From NCBI GenBank assembly GCA_016295455.1, contig JAEDLE010000013.1, positions 1 through 40,247 on the forward strand: a stretch of 40,247 bases of DNA, written 5' to 3'. This DNA comes from Bacteroidales bacterium (lineage in GTDB: Bacteria > Bacteroidota > Bacteroidia > Bacteroidales > UBA932). This document shows, in pieces, positions 25,832-35,340 of this stretch (position 1 is its first letter; every line of letters starts with the position of its first letter). The notes under the pieces were generated by a model. That model had not been told where the DNA came from and ran no database searches. It was given only the letters and a program-made list of their open reading frames with translations. Made by a program: the position numbers and the translations under genes.

Positions 25832-27676
25832 ATGTGTGGAATAGTTGGATATGTCGGTGACAGGCAAGCCTGCCCGATACTGCTCAAAGGTCTTCACCGC
25901 CTCGAGTACAGGGGCTATGACAGCGCAGGTGTGGCAATGGTAAATGCCGGAGGCCAACTGAATGTTTACAAATGCAAGGGCAAGGTTTCGGCCCTGGAAG
26001 AATATCTGGACGGAAAGGATGCATCCGGAAGCATAGGTATAGCCCACACCAGATGGGCGACCCACGGAATCCCGGACAACGTGAACGCACATCCGCACTA
26101 TTCCCAGTCAGGAAAGATAGCCCTGATACACAACGGCATAATAGAAAACTACAGGGTTCTCAAGGATGCGCTCGAGATGAACGGCTACAAGTTCAGGAGC
26201 GAGACCGACTCGGAGGTGCTGGTGAACCTGATAGAATGCATCAGGGACAACAGCGGCTGCAGCCTTGCGGAGGCCGTCAGGATGGCCCTGGGCAAGGTCA
26301 TCGGCGCATATGCCATCGCGGTGATCGAGGAGGGAAACACTGACGAAATCATAGCCGCGCGCCAGAGCAGCCCCATGGTCATAGGCCTGGGCAAGGGAGA
26401 GTTCTTCATCAGCTCAGATGCGGCGTCGATCATAGACTACACCAATGACTTCGTATATGTCAACGACGGGGAGGTGGCCATAGTCAACAGGCACGAACCG
26501 CTGAAGATCGTGAACCTCGAGAACAAGGAGACGCAGATCAAGGTTACCAAGCTGGACCTCTCCATCTCCCAACTCGAGAAGGGAGGCTACCCTCACTTCA
26601 TGCTGAAGGAAATCTTCGAACAGCCGGAAACCCTCATGGACTGCATCAGGGGAAGGATAGACCCGGTCAGTTGTGATGTCACCCTCTCGGGAGTGAAGCT
26701 CAACAGGGACAGGTTCCTCAAGGCAAGGCGCATCATCTTCGTCGCCTGCGGAACCTCCTGGCATGCCTCCCTCATAGGCGAACACCTCATCGAGGACCTC
26801 TGCCGCATACCTTGCGAGGTTGAATATGCCTCCGAGTTCCGCTACAGGAATCCTGTCATCAATCCGGATGACGTGGTGATTGCAGTGTCCCAGTCGGGAG
26901 AGACTGCCGACACTCTCGCCGCAATCAGGATAGCCAGGAAGGCGGGCGCCTTCGTCTACGGCATATGCAATGTCGTGGGCTCGTCCATAGCCAGGGAGAC
27001 CGATTCGGGTTCCTACATACACGTGGGACCTGAAATCGGAGTGGCTTCCACCAAGGCCTTCACCGGACAGGTGACCGTGATGGCCATGCTCGCGCTGGTG
27101 CTCGGAAAGGAGAAGGGGACCCTGGACGAAGGGCGCTATCACGAACTCGCGAAAGGGATACTCGAACTGCCTGAACGCATACGCGACGTGCTGTCCAACA
27201 ACAGCCTCATAGAGAATCTCGCGAGGACCTTCACCTATGCGCACAACTTCATGTACCTGGGCAGGGGCTACAACTATCCTGTTGCCCTGGAGGGTGCGCT
27301 CAAGCTCAAGGAAATCAGTTATATACACGCAGAGGGCCTGCCTGCCGCAGAAATGAAGCACGGCCCTATCGCGCTGATAGACATAGAGCTCCCGATAGTG
27401 GTTCTCGCCACCTCTGAGCACATCCACGAGAAGATCATCACAAATATCGAGGAAATCAAGGCCCGCGGCGGAAGAATCATTTCCGTCATCACCAGGGGCG
27501 ACTCCCAGATCAAGGCCCTGTCCGACTGGAGCATCGAGGTTCCGCCTATGGCGGCCGAACTGATGCCTGTGGTCGCATCCATCCCTCTCCAGCTCCTGGC
27601 ATATCACGTGGCGGTGAACAAGGGCAGGAACGTGGACCAGCCCCGCAATCTCGCCAAATCTGTGACCGTGGAGTGA
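25832..27676 (+). CDS. glmS: Glutamine-fructose-6-phosphate aminotransferase (isomerizing)
   Basis: GlmS makes glucosamine-6-phosphate from fructose-6-phosphate and glutamine, the entry step to UDP-GlcNAc for peptidoglycan and lipopolysaccharide. The 614 residues start MCGIVGYVG; Cys2 is the N-terminal nucleophile of the glutaminase domain after Met removal. TRWATHG and SETDSEVL follow. Two SIS sugar-isomerase domains occupy the second half (CGTSWHA, SQSGETADTL). The C-terminus ends NLAKSVTVE, the conserved tail of the family. The stop is immediately next to the glycosyltransferase start (TGATG), so the two are coupled. No glmS ribozyme-like leader fits in the short 5' region. Confidence 0.98.
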   Translation: MCGIVGYVGDRQACPILLKGLHRLEYRGYDSAGVAMVNAGGQLNVYKCKGKVSALEEYLDGKDASGSIGIAHTRWATHGIPDNVNAHPHYSQSGKIALIHNGIIENYRVLKDALEMNGYKFRSETDSEVLVNLIECIRDNSGCSLAEAVRMALGKVIGAYAIAVIEEGNTDEIIAARQSSPMVIGLGKGEFFISSDAASIIDYTNDFVYVNDGEVAIVNRHEPLKIVNLENKETQIKVTKLDLSISQLEKGGYPHFMLKEIFEQPETLMDCIRGRIDPVSCDVTLSGVKLNRDRFLKARRIIFVACGTSWHASLIGEHLIEDLCRIPCEVEYASEFRYRNPVINPDDVVIAVSQSGETADTLAAIRIARKAGAFVYGICNVVGSSIARETDSGSYIHVGPEIGVASTKAFTGQVTVMAMLALVLGKEKGTLDEGRYHELAKGILELPERIRDVLSNNSLIENLARTFTYAHNFMYLGRGYNYPVALEGALKLKEISYIHAEGLPAAEMKHGPIALIDIELPIVVLATSEHIHEKIITNIEEIKARGGRIISVITRGDSQIKALSDWSIEVPPMAAELMPVVASIPLQLLAYHVAVNKGRNVDQPRNLAKSVTVE

Positions 27677-28965
27677 TGAAGCGGGTCCTGGTGATCACTT
27701 ATTACTGGCCGCCCTCAGGCGGTTCCGGAGTCCAGCGGTGGGTGAAATTCAGCAAGTACCTGCCCGCTGAAGGCTGGCAGTGCGTCATATACACCCCGGA
27801 GAACCCGGAGGCCCCTTCCGTCGACCTGACACTGGGAAAGGACGTGCCGCAGGACGTGGAAGTGATACGCAGGCCCATACACGAGATTTACGGTTTCTAC
27901 CGCAAGCTGGCCGGAAAATCGTCCGGTTCCCAGGTAAACCCCATCAACCATCAGAAAAAAAGCCTGTTCCAGAAACTGGCAATGGCTGCGAGGGGCAATC
28001 TGTTCATCCCTGACCCGAGAGCGGGCTGGGTGAAGCCCTCGGTCAGGTTCCTCTGCGACTATCTCAGGGAACACCCCGTGGACGCGGTCGTGAGCACCGG
28101 CCCTCCGCATTCGATGCACCTGATAGCGATGGAACTCGCCCGCCGCACCGGAGTGAAATGGGTGGCGGATTTCAGGGACCCCTGGACCAGGATGTTCTAT
28201 TTCAAGCATATGAGCCTGAGCACATTCGCCAGAAAGAAGCACGAGAGGCTCGAGCGGAGGGTGCTTGACAGCTGCGACCGGGTGGTCGCGGTGTCCCCAA
28301 CGGTCAGGGATGAATTCAGTGGCATGACCTCCACCCCTGTGGAACTCATCACCAACGGATATGACCCCGAGGACTACCTTGTGGAAAGGAGGGAGGACGG
28401 ATTCTTCAACCTCACCCACACGGGTCTCTTCGCCTCCGACGGCAATCCTCTGACGCTCTGGAAGATACTGGCTGACAGATGCGCTGCGGACCCGCTCTTC
28501 GCCTCGAAGCTGCGCATACGCCTCTGCGGCAAGACCGACAGGGAGATATGCGATTCCGTCAGGGAGGCGGGGCTGGAGAAGATGCTGGTGGACCGGGGCT
28601 ACGTGGACCACAATGAGGCCGTGCTGGAGCAGGTCAGCGCCAGCGTGCTGCTCCTTCCGCTCAGGATGGAACCCGAGTACAGGGCGACCCTCCCGGGCAA
28701 ACTCTTTGAATACCTCGCCGCAGACAGGCCCGTACTTGGAATAGGCCAGACCGACGGCGCGATGGCCTCGGTGATGGAGGAGACCGGCGCCGGCGCGATG
28801 TGCGGCTGGGGAGACGCTGCCGCGATGGACGCATTCATAGACAGCTGCTGGAAACGCTTCCTCGGCGGAGAAGCCGGAACGGGCGCGAAAGGCATTGGGA
28901 AATATTCCAGGAAGGCCACGGCCGCCGCAATGGCCGCCCTTCTGGACAAAGTCACGGAAGAATGA
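27676..28965 (+). CDS. Glycosyltransferase, GT4-like (two Rossmann-type domains)
   Basis: The 429-residue product opens with KRVLVITYYWPPSGGSGVQRW, the glycine-rich first loop of GT-B glycosyltransferases. The acceptor-side segment VSTGPPHSMHLIA...WVADFRDPW is common in Bacteroidota GT4-like enzymes acting on surface polysaccharides. The C-terminal half has LPLRMEPEYRATLPGKLFEYLAADRPVLGIG, which carries the nucleotide-sugar binding Glu region of GT-B folds. No membrane segment is visible. Donor and acceptor are unknown. It begins at the glmS stop and its own stop overlaps the YfhO start (ATGA). Coupling on both sides suggests a shared role in envelope glycan assembly. Confidence 0.85.
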   Translation: MKRVLVITYYWPPSGGSGVQRWVKFSKYLPAEGWQCVIYTPENPEAPSVDLTLGKDVPQDVEVIRRPIHEIYGFYRKLAGKSSGSQVNPINHQKKSLFQKLAMAARGNLFIPDPRAGWVKPSVRFLCDYLREHPVDAVVSTGPPHSMHLIAMELARRTGVKWVADFRDPWTRMFYFKHMSLSTFARKKHERLERRVLDSCDRVVAVSPTVRDEFSGMTSTPVELITNGYDPEDYLVERREDGFFNLTHTGLFASDGNPLTLWKILADRCAADPLFASKLRIRLCGKTDREICDSVREAGLEKMLVDRGYVDHNEAVLEQVSASVLLLPLRMEPEYRATLPGKLFEYLAADRPVLGIGQTDGAMASVMEETGAGAMCGWGDAAAMDAFIDSCWKRFLGGEAGTGAKGIGKYSRKATAAAMAALLDKVTEE

Positions 28966-31496
28966 AGAAAATACTCGACAACAAGTTGGCCGGAATCATA
29001 CTGGCCGTAATCCTGCTGCTCGTGGCGGCATATGCCTACGTGCCTCAGGTGCTGGAGGGCAAAGTGGTGAACCAGAGCGACATATCCGGTTATATGGGTA
29101 TGGCCCGGGAGTGCACGCAGTGGGATGCGGCACATCCTGACGACAAGACCGCCTGGACCAACTCGATGTTCGGCGGAATGCCGACCACCATGCTCACCGG
29201 AAACACAGAAGGAGACTGGACCGGATGGCTCTACAAGCTGATGTTCATAGGTCCCCGTCCCGCAAGTTACCTCTTCATATCCCTGCTCGGGGCCTTCCTG
29301 CTGATGCTGGCCCTCGGGACCGGGACCGTCGTGGCTTTCTGCGGCGCGCTTGCGGTGACCTTCTGCTCCTACAACCTGCAGATAATCCAGGTCGGTCACA
29401 ACTCCAAGATGGTGGCGCTGGCTTTCGCGCCCTGGGTGCTCGCCGCCGTGATATACACCTACAGGGTGGCCCTCGAGGGCAAGCCGAAGCGCTGGCTTAT
29501 GGGCAGTCTCTTCGGAGCGGCTCTCTTCGCCATGGCCCTCAACTTCCAGATCAAGGCAAACCACGTCCAGATATCCTACTACCTGGCCATCATCATACTT
29601 GCATATGCCATCGTGACCGCAGTCAAACTGCTGGTTTCCAAGAAAAAAGACGGGAAGTTCAGACGATTTGCCACCGCCTCGGCCCTGCTTCTGGCCCTGG
29701 GTCTGGCAGGTATAGCGGCGAATGCCAACCGCCTCATCCCGACCTATGAATACACCGCCCACACCATGCGCGGAGGCTCGGAGCTGAGTTCTTCCGGCGC
29801 CTCGGACAAGGGAAAGAGCAAGGGTCTTGACCTGGAATATGCCACCGCCTGGTCATATGGCTGGGAGGAACTGCCGAACCTGCTCATCCCGGACTACAAC
29901 GGAGGCTCGTCATCATATTCCGTGAATCCGGACAAGTCCGCCACCATAGACCTGCTCCGCAGGGCGGGCCAGACCAATCTAAAGGCCGTGGCGAAGGCTC
30001 TCCCGATGTACTGGGGACCCCAGCCTTTCACTGCAGGTCCCATGTACATGGGAGCCATCACCATATTCCTTTTCATTATGGGCCTGGGCCTGTGCCGCAG
30101 GGAGGAAAGGTGGTGGATACTGGTGCCGACGGTCATCGCCATATTCCTGGCGCTGGGAAATCATTTCATGCCTTTCACGAAGTTCTGGTATGAGCATATG
30201 CCGTTCTACAGCAAGTTCAGGACGGTTTCGATGGCCCTGGTGGTGCTGCAGCTGACCCTTCCCATGCTCGCTTTCCTGACGTTGGACCGCATACTCAAGG
30301 GGGGATACGAGCCGAAAGCGGTACGGAAATGGGCGCTTATCTCACTGGGTATCACCGGTTTATTCTGCCTCCTGGCATATACCGGGCTGGGCAGGACCTT
30401 CAGCGGGAGCGTGGATGAGGGCCAGGCTGACCTGGTGGTCGAGGCGCTGGCCTCGGACAGGCTGATGCTGCTGCGCAAGGATGCAGTGACCGCGCTGGTG
30501 TCCATTCTGCTCTGCTTCGCGACGCTGATGCTGGCCCTGCGCAGGGACGGAAAGCTCAGCCCGAACGGAGCCGCGCTGGTAATCTGCGCGCTTGTTGCCC
30601 TGAATATGGGCCTGATAGGCAAGCGATATCTCAACGGGGAGCATTTTGTCAGCAAGAAAGCCTTCGACGGACAGTTCAAGGAAAGGGTGGCGGACACGCA
30701 CATACTTCAGGACAAGGACCCGGACTTCAGGGTGCTGGACCTTTCGGTGAACGTGTTCAACGACTCATACCCGAGCTATTTCCACAAGAACATCGGAGGT
30801 TACAGTCCTGTCAAGCTGCAGCGCTATCAGGACCTCATCGACCATTATCTCGTTCCGGAGATAAACAGCATATACTCAGCGATTTCCTCGGCTTCAACCC
30901 TGGAGGAGGCCCAGGAGCTGCTGCCTTCCGTACCTGTGCTTTCGATGCTGAACGACCGCTATCTGATAATCGACGGAGACCTTCCTCCGATAGTGAACAA
31001 AGGGGCCATGGGCAACTGCTGGCTGGTGGAGGATTTCGCCATTGCTCAGTCTCCTGACGAGGAAATAGCCCTTCTCGGAAGCGTCGACCTGCACCGTACT
31101 GCCGTATTAGGCAAGGATTTTGCAGGCTATGCTGTTCCCCTCGGCGGCAAGGCGGAGGAAGATGAGATCCATCTGAGCTCCTATGCCCCCAATGAGCTGA
31201 ATTACGAGTACGATATAGCAACGGACCGGACTGCGGTCTTCAGCGAGATCTATTACAGTGACGGCTGGAAGGCTCAGATCGACGGTGAAGACGTGGACAT
31301 ATTCCGTGCTGACTGGACCTTGAGGGCGGTGACGCTCCCTGCCGGAAAGCATGTACTGACGATGAGATTCGAACCTGATTCGTACCGGATCAGCTCTTCG
31401 ATCTCACGCGCATCATCATCACTGCTGATGCTACTGCTGCTCATCGGAGCCCTGGGCGTGAGCCTGGGTTCTGTGAAGAAAGAAGTAAAAGACTGA
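28962..31496 (+). CDS. YfhO family membrane protein
   Basis: This large inner-membrane protein (844 residues) has many membrane segments through about residue 560. A soluble C-terminal beta domain with YYSDGWKAQIDGEDVDIFRADWTLRAV follows, then a last hydrophobic helix. YfhO proteins have a GT-C-like layout. In Gram-positive bacteria one member has been implicated in adding sugars to lipoteichoic acid, so a lipid-linked sugar transferase role is plausible, but the activity in Bacteroidota is unproven. The start was set at the ATG overlapping the glycosyltransferase stop (MKKILDNKLAGIILAVI), because the open frame upstream is only the shadow of that gene. The fimbrillin-like gene starts two bases after the stop. 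Confidence 0.88.
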   Translation: MKKILDNKLAGIILAVILLLVAAYAYVPQVLEGKVVNQSDISGYMGMARECTQWDAAHPDDKTAWTNSMFGGMPTTMLTGNTEGDWTGWLYKLMFIGPRPASYLFISLLGAFLLMLALGTGTVVAFCGALAVTFCSYNLQIIQVGHNSKMVALAFAPWVLAAVIYTYRVALEGKPKRWLMGSLFGAALFAMALNFQIKANHVQISYYLAIIILAYAIVTAVKLLVSKKKDGKFRRFATASALLLALGLAGIAANANRLIPTYEYTAHTMRGGSELSSSGASDKGKSKGLDLEYATAWSYGWEELPNLLIPDYNGGSSSYSVNPDKSATIDLLRRAGQTNLKAVAKALPMYWGPQPFTAGPMYMGAITIFLFIMGLGLCRREERWWILVPTVIAIFLALGNHFMPFTKFWYEHMPFYSKFRTVSMALVVLQLTLPMLAFLTLDRILKGGYEPKAVRKWALISLGITGLFCLLAYTGLGRTFSGSVDEGQADLVVEALASDRLMLLRKDAVTALVSILLCFATLMLALRRDGKLSPNGAALVICALVALNMGLIGKRYLNGEHFVSKKAFDGQFKERVADTHILQDKDPDFRVLDLSVNVFNDSYPSYFHKNIGGYSPVKLQRYQDLIDHYLVPEINSIYSAISSASTLEEAQELLPSVPVLSMLNDRYLIIDGDLPPIVNKGAMGNCWLVEDFAIAQSPDEEIALLGSVDLHRTAVLGKDFAGYAVPLGGKAEEDEIHLSSYAPNELNYEYDIATDRTAVFSEIYYSDGWKAQIDGEDVDIFRADWTLRAVTLPAGKHVLTMRFEPDSYRISSSISRASSSLLMLLLLIGALGVSLGSVKKEVKD

Positions 31497-31498
31497 AC

Positions 31499-33301
31499 GT
31501 GAACCTCAATATCCAGAAATGGCTGATACGCATCACGGCCTTATGCCTGATGGCTTTCCTGAACGCCTGTTCCAAGGAAGCGGAAGAAACGCTCCCGGAC
31601 GGAGAGGTCAAGGTGGGCGTCATCCTCGGCAATGGCCGGAGCAGTACCAAGACCACGCTTGACGCCTCCTCCGGGCTCTTTTCCTGGGAAGAGAGCGACA
31701 AGGTCTCGCTCTGGGCAAAGGATGCCGGCGGAGAATTCGTGCTGAATGCGCAGGAATTCTCGGTCACGGCATTGGGTTACGGCACCGGCCAGGCATATTT
31801 CACCTCAACCATAGCGGCCCCTATGGCGGAAGGGGACTACAGTTATTTCATCTGCTATCCCGTGCCGTCTTCGGTGCTGGGCACAAGCCTGGCTTTCAAG
31901 CTCGGTGCACGTCAGGACGGAAAAGCCGGAAACGGCAGCGGCATATGCCTGAGCGGCTGGACCTCGGGTCCGGCTCTCCCTCAGGTGGACGGTTCCGCCC
32001 CGCAGGGGGAAAGCGGCATGCTCCGCGCGGGTATGCACCATATACTGCATTACCTGAGATTCTACATACCCCAGGGCTGCAACCTGCTCGGAGAAGCGGT
32101 GGAAAGCATAGAATTCACTATGCCGCAGGCAGTTGCCGGAACCGTAACCGTGGACCTTACTGACGGGAGCGCCAGTCTTTCTGACGCGGTGAGCACGGTC
32201 ATCATTGAACCGCAAAGCCCTTTCGGGGAGGAAAGTTACGTGAGCGCCGCCATATACCCGCCTGCGACCGCATACGGGGAGCACGACGTCATGAACGTAA
32301 CCCTCTACTCCGCAAATCATTATTCGGACATCACGCCCATCATACTGCGGGGCAGGACTTTCCCGGCCGGACACATCACAGGCGTGCCGCTGCGCCCGTC
32401 CGAAATCAAGGACTACTTCTCCCTGACCTTCACCCTTGCGGGCAACAATCTCGGCCAGGACGTGCAGAAACTCACCCTCACCCTCCCGGAAGGCGTGAAC
32501 TGGCCGGACAGCGGCTCCAATGTTCTTGAATATGCCGACGCGGACGGCAGCCTGTTTCTCGTAGGGGAATCCTTCAGGCTCTCCACCCGCTCCCGGAGCG
32601 CCTTCTCCGCTCTCTCGGGCCAGAGCGTAAGCGTCAGCTACGAATCGGCAGATGCCATCGTGAGCGAGACCCTGATCCTGCCGGACCTGAGTTCGGCCGT
32701 CAGCGCCTCCGCACAGCTCCATTGCCCGTATCTCCTCTTCGAGGACTTCTCCGGCATAGTCAGCTTCAACTCGGGCGACAAGCATTCCGATTCCAACGTG
32801 GGCGACAAGAGTCCATATACCTTCGGGGACGGATGGAGCGTGGCAAGGGCCGGCGGCTCCGAGGGGAAGGCCGTCAGGATGGCCGCACACAGGGAGACAT
32901 CTGTAACCTATGACTCCCGCTGCGACTCGGCGCCCCTGAGGGGCATCAAGGACGGAAGCAGCGTGGACGTGGTTCTGACCTTCAACTATTCGATGAACAG
33001 GGAGGAAGGCGGAATCGGTTCCGGTCCGAAACTCGGAGCGACAGTGCACGTGGGATGGAACGACAATCTCGACGGCATTTCCAGCGGCAATACCAGCGGA
33101 ACCTTCGTGGAAAGTTTCCATGTGAACGAGAACACGGGTTCATACGACAACATAGACAAGGAGCACAGTACGGCTATTCCGGGCATGACCAACGCCAGGC
33201 GAATCTCCTGGAGGGAAGTCGCAGATTCAAAAATCTCTTTGACAAACGGAACATACTGGCTGTATCTGGACAACGTGCGTGTCTCCATTGCACAACAATA
33301 A
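31499..33301 (+). CDS. Fimbrillin-like surface lipoprotein with C-terminal beta-sandwich domain
   Basis: The 600-residue lipoprotein starts at GTG two bases after yfhO. Its signal ends LMAFLNAC (lipidated Cys24). The N-terminal part resembles fimbrillin-family (Mfa-like) lipoproteins: KTTLDASSGLFSWEESDKVSLWA (residues 51-73) is the usual pattern, followed by repeated beta-sandwich segments. From about residue 409, LLFEDFSG...WSVARAGGSEGKAVRMA starts a separate jelly-roll-like domain ending YWLYLDNVRVSI, similar in style to carbohydrate-binding modules. It leads the run of surface genes. Whether it polymerises into a pilus or acts as an anchored binding protein cannot be told from sequence. 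Confidence 0.75.
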   Translation: MNLNIQKWLIRITALCLMAFLNACSKEAEETLPDGEVKVGVILGNGRSSTKTTLDASSGLFSWEESDKVSLWAKDAGGEFVLNAQEFSVTALGYGTGQAYFTSTIAAPMAEGDYSYFICYPVPSSVLGTSLAFKLGARQDGKAGNGSGICLSGWTSGPALPQVDGSAPQGESGMLRAGMHHILHYLRFYIPQGCNLLGEAVESIEFTMPQAVAGTVTVDLTDGSASLSDAVSTVIIEPQSPFGEESYVSAAIYPPATAYGEHDVMNVTLYSANHYSDITPIILRGRTFPAGHITGVPLRPSEIKDYFSLTFTLAGNNLGQDVQKLTLTLPEGVNWPDSGSNVLEYADADGSLFLVGESFRLSTRSRSAFSALSGQSVSVSYESADAIVSETLILPDLSSAVSASAQLHCPYLLFEDFSGIVSFNSGDKHSDSNVGDKSPYTFGDGWSVARAGGSEGKAVRMAAHRETSVTYDSRCDSAPLRGIKDGSSVDVVLTFNYSMNREEGGIGSGPKLGATVHVGWNDNLDGISSGNTSGTFVESFHVNENTGSYDNIDKEHSTAIPGMTNARRISWREVADSKISLTNGTYWLYLDNVRVSIAQQ

Positions 33302-33324
33302 CGGACAATACAAGGAACAGAGTA

Positions 33325-34062
33325 ATGACAAAGACAAGAATCAACACCCTCTGCGCCTCAGCGCTGTTGCTGATGGCGATATCCTGCGGAAAGCAGGAAG
33401 GGGGTCCGGCCGGAAGGGTCTCCTTCTCCCTCGCGACTGAGGAAGAGGTGACCGACGTAGTCACAAGGAGTTCGGTCGGCTCATTCACAACCATGCCACA
33501 GGCAGCGGACTTCACCGTCACCGTAACAGGTCAGGACGGGCAGCCGACTCCTGTGACAGACCTGGGCGGCACCCTTTCCCTTGCCGCCGGAAATTACACC
33601 GCAAGGGCCACCTACGGCTCTTCGACAGACGAAGGGTTCGGCAAGCCATATTTCCTGGGAGAGACGGCCTTTTCCGTCAATGGCGGTTCACAGACATCTG
33701 TCACGATCCCGGTCAAACTGGGCAACTGCCTGGTAAAGATGGAATACAGCGACAATTTCCGCAATTATTACAGCGACTGGACCTTCACCCTCAGGACAGG
33801 ACAGGGCAACAGTTTCAATTTCGGTTCCGACGAGACCCGCGCCGTATTCATCGACGCCTACACGTTCACAATCAGCGGAACGCTCACCAACCAGGGTGGC
33901 AAGGTGCAGACCTTCGCCGCGAAGGAATACAGGAATCTTTCCGCTGCCACCTGCTACACAATGCGCTTTGACGCCTCGAATGTGGGCGGAGGAAGCATCA
34001 CCATCAGTTTCAACGACAGCGTGACCGATGTCGCGCTCGGGGAATTTGACCTGAACGATTAA
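33325..34062 (+). CDS. DUF4493-type lipoprotein (short)
   Basis: The 245-residue lipoprotein has the signal MTKTRINTLCASALLLMAISC (lipidated Cys21). The body follows the DUF4493 pattern: VSFSLATEEEVTDVVTRSS, then FTVTVTGQDGQPTPV, LAAGNYTARATYGS, an F-x-PYFLGETAF element, TIPVKLGNCLVKMEYSDNF, and a final strand pair. DUF4493 proteins are Bacteroidota surface lipoproteins of unknown function. The start was chosen for the signal peptide; the frame is open upstream but overlaps the previous gene. It is 10 bases before the next DUF4493 gene, and it is the shortest member of the cluster, a single domain. Confidence 0.85.
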   Translation: MTKTRINTLCASALLLMAISCGKQEGGPAGRVSFSLATEEEVTDVVTRSSVGSFTTMPQAADFTVTVTGQDGQPTPVTDLGGTLSLAAGNYTARATYGSSTDEGFGKPYFLGETAFSVNGGSQTSVTIPVKLGNCLVKMEYSDNFRNYYSDWTFTLRTGQGNSFNFGSDETRAVFIDAYTFTISGTLTNQGGKVQTFAAKEYRNLSAATCYTMRFDASNVGGGSITISFNDSVTDVALGEFDLND

Positions 34063-34072
34063 TCTGAAGACG

Positions 34073-35323
34073 ATGAAAAAGATACTGACATATATCAGCT
34101 GCGCCATCCTGCTGGCAAGCGCCTGCACGGATGACAATTTCGGGTACGGAAGCCGCGAGAACGGCAACGGAACCCTCTCCTTCGATTCATTCGCCCTGCT
34201 CTGGACCGAAGATGTGAACGTGGTCACCAAGGCGACCGAGACCGCAGACGACACATACATGCTCTTCATCTATGACAAGGACGGAAGCAAGGTATGGGAA
34301 AAGAGCTACGGCGCCCTCAAGGCGGACCCTTCATCATTGAGCCTCCTTGCCGGAGACTACAGCCTGGTGGTCAGGTCCACCGCTTCCGAGGTTCCGAACG
34401 CCAAGTTCGACTCCCCGGTATATGGCGCCGGAACTGACTTCAGCATAGTCGCGGGACAGACGACACAGTTGGGTTCCGTCACCTGCTCGCTGCTCCAGTG
34501 CGCGGTTTCCGTCAGGTACAACGACGGATTCCTCTCGATGGTGACCGGCGACGGCAGCACTTCCGTGGAAGTAAGTTCAGGATATCCTTTGGACTATGCC
34601 CTGAGCTACAATTCCGGGTCCCCGACCTATGAGATGAGGACGGGCTACTTTGCCCTCAACAACGGGGAGAACACGTCCATGACCGTGACTTTCAAGGGTT
34701 TGGTAGAAGGCAAGAACCAGAAGATGACTGCCGCCGTGAGCGGAGTGAAGGCAAAGGACTGGCACATCATCACCTTCCTCAAGAAGGTTGACGCGAGCGG
34801 CAATGCCAGCTTCGCGATAGAGATAGACGGGCTTGTGGCGGACGCAGAGCTGGACAATGACGTCTCAGGCGTGGAGGAAGGCGACGGCAACGACCCTCAG
34901 GCTCCTGCCGGTGACGGCGGTATCGAGCTCGTCAGCACCTGTGACTATGACATCACCCAGCCTGTCACCGTTCCTGCGGAAGGCAGCGCATTCAACCTCA
35001 CGATGAAGGCCATAATTCCTGACGGTGCGCGCAAGTTCACCGTGGACATCGCATCCACCAATGAAGATTTCATAGGTTCAGTGAACACTGTGGGAGGAAC
35101 GACCCTCGACCTGATCAACCCTTCAGAAGCCTCACTGGGTGTATTCGACATAGTACCGTTCCCGCATGGCTCAGAGCTTTCCGGCGCGACTTCGATCGAC
35201 TTCGACCTCTCTGCGGCCCAGGTTCCGCTGCTCGCATTCAAGGGCACCCACACCTTCACGATGAACGTGACGGACAACAACGGATGCCGCAAGAGCATAG
35301 ACATAGTTCTCGTAGTTGAATGA
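34073..35323 (+). CDS. DUF4493-type lipoprotein with extra C-terminal beta domain
   Basis: The 416-residue lipoprotein has lipidated Cys18 (MKKILTYISCAILLASAC). Residues about 34-258 repeat the DUF4493 pattern (LAGDYSLVVRS, KFDSPVYGAGTDFSI, QCAVSVRYNDGF). An acidic Gly/Pro-rich linker follows at 262-283. Then comes a second beta-rich domain of about 130 residues (TVPAEGSAFNLTMKAIIPDGARKF ... FTMNVTDNNGCRKSIDIVLVV) that looks Ig-like. The extra domain and linker set it apart from the preceding single-domain protein. It lies in the middle of the surface-protein operon and its stop overlaps an in-frame ATG of the next gene. Confidence 0.85.
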   Translation: MKKILTYISCAILLASACTDDNFGYGSRENGNGTLSFDSFALLWTEDVNVVTKATETADDTYMLFIYDKDGSKVWEKSYGALKADPSSLSLLAGDYSLVVRSTASEVPNAKFDSPVYGAGTDFSIVAGQTTQLGSVTCSLLQCAVSVRYNDGFLSMVTGDGSTSVEVSSGYPLDYALSYNSGSPTYEMRTGYFALNNGENTSMTVTFKGLVEGKNQKMTAAVSGVKAKDWHIITFLKKVDASGNASFAIEIDGLVADAELDNDVSGVEEGDGNDPQAPAGDGGIELVSTCDYDITQPVTVPAEGSAFNLTMKAIIPDGARKFTVDIASTNEDFIGSVNTVGGTTLDLINPSEASLGVFDIVPFPHGSELSGATSIDFDLSAAQVPLLAFKGTHTFTMNVTDNNGCRKSIDIVLVVE

Positions 35324-35340
35324 ATACAGGAGGGAAAGAA

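Noticed and set aside
26414..27607. Minus-strand open frame opposite glmS (397 codons)
   Set aside because: glmS is certain, and the antisense product has the composition of a shadow frame.
31805..33121. Long open frame on the minus strand opposite the fimbrillin-like gene (438 codons)
   Set aside because: It is antisense to a clear lipoprotein gene, its translation is rich in His, Arg, Gly and Val without recognisable domains, and such open antisense frames are common in GC-rich coding DNA.
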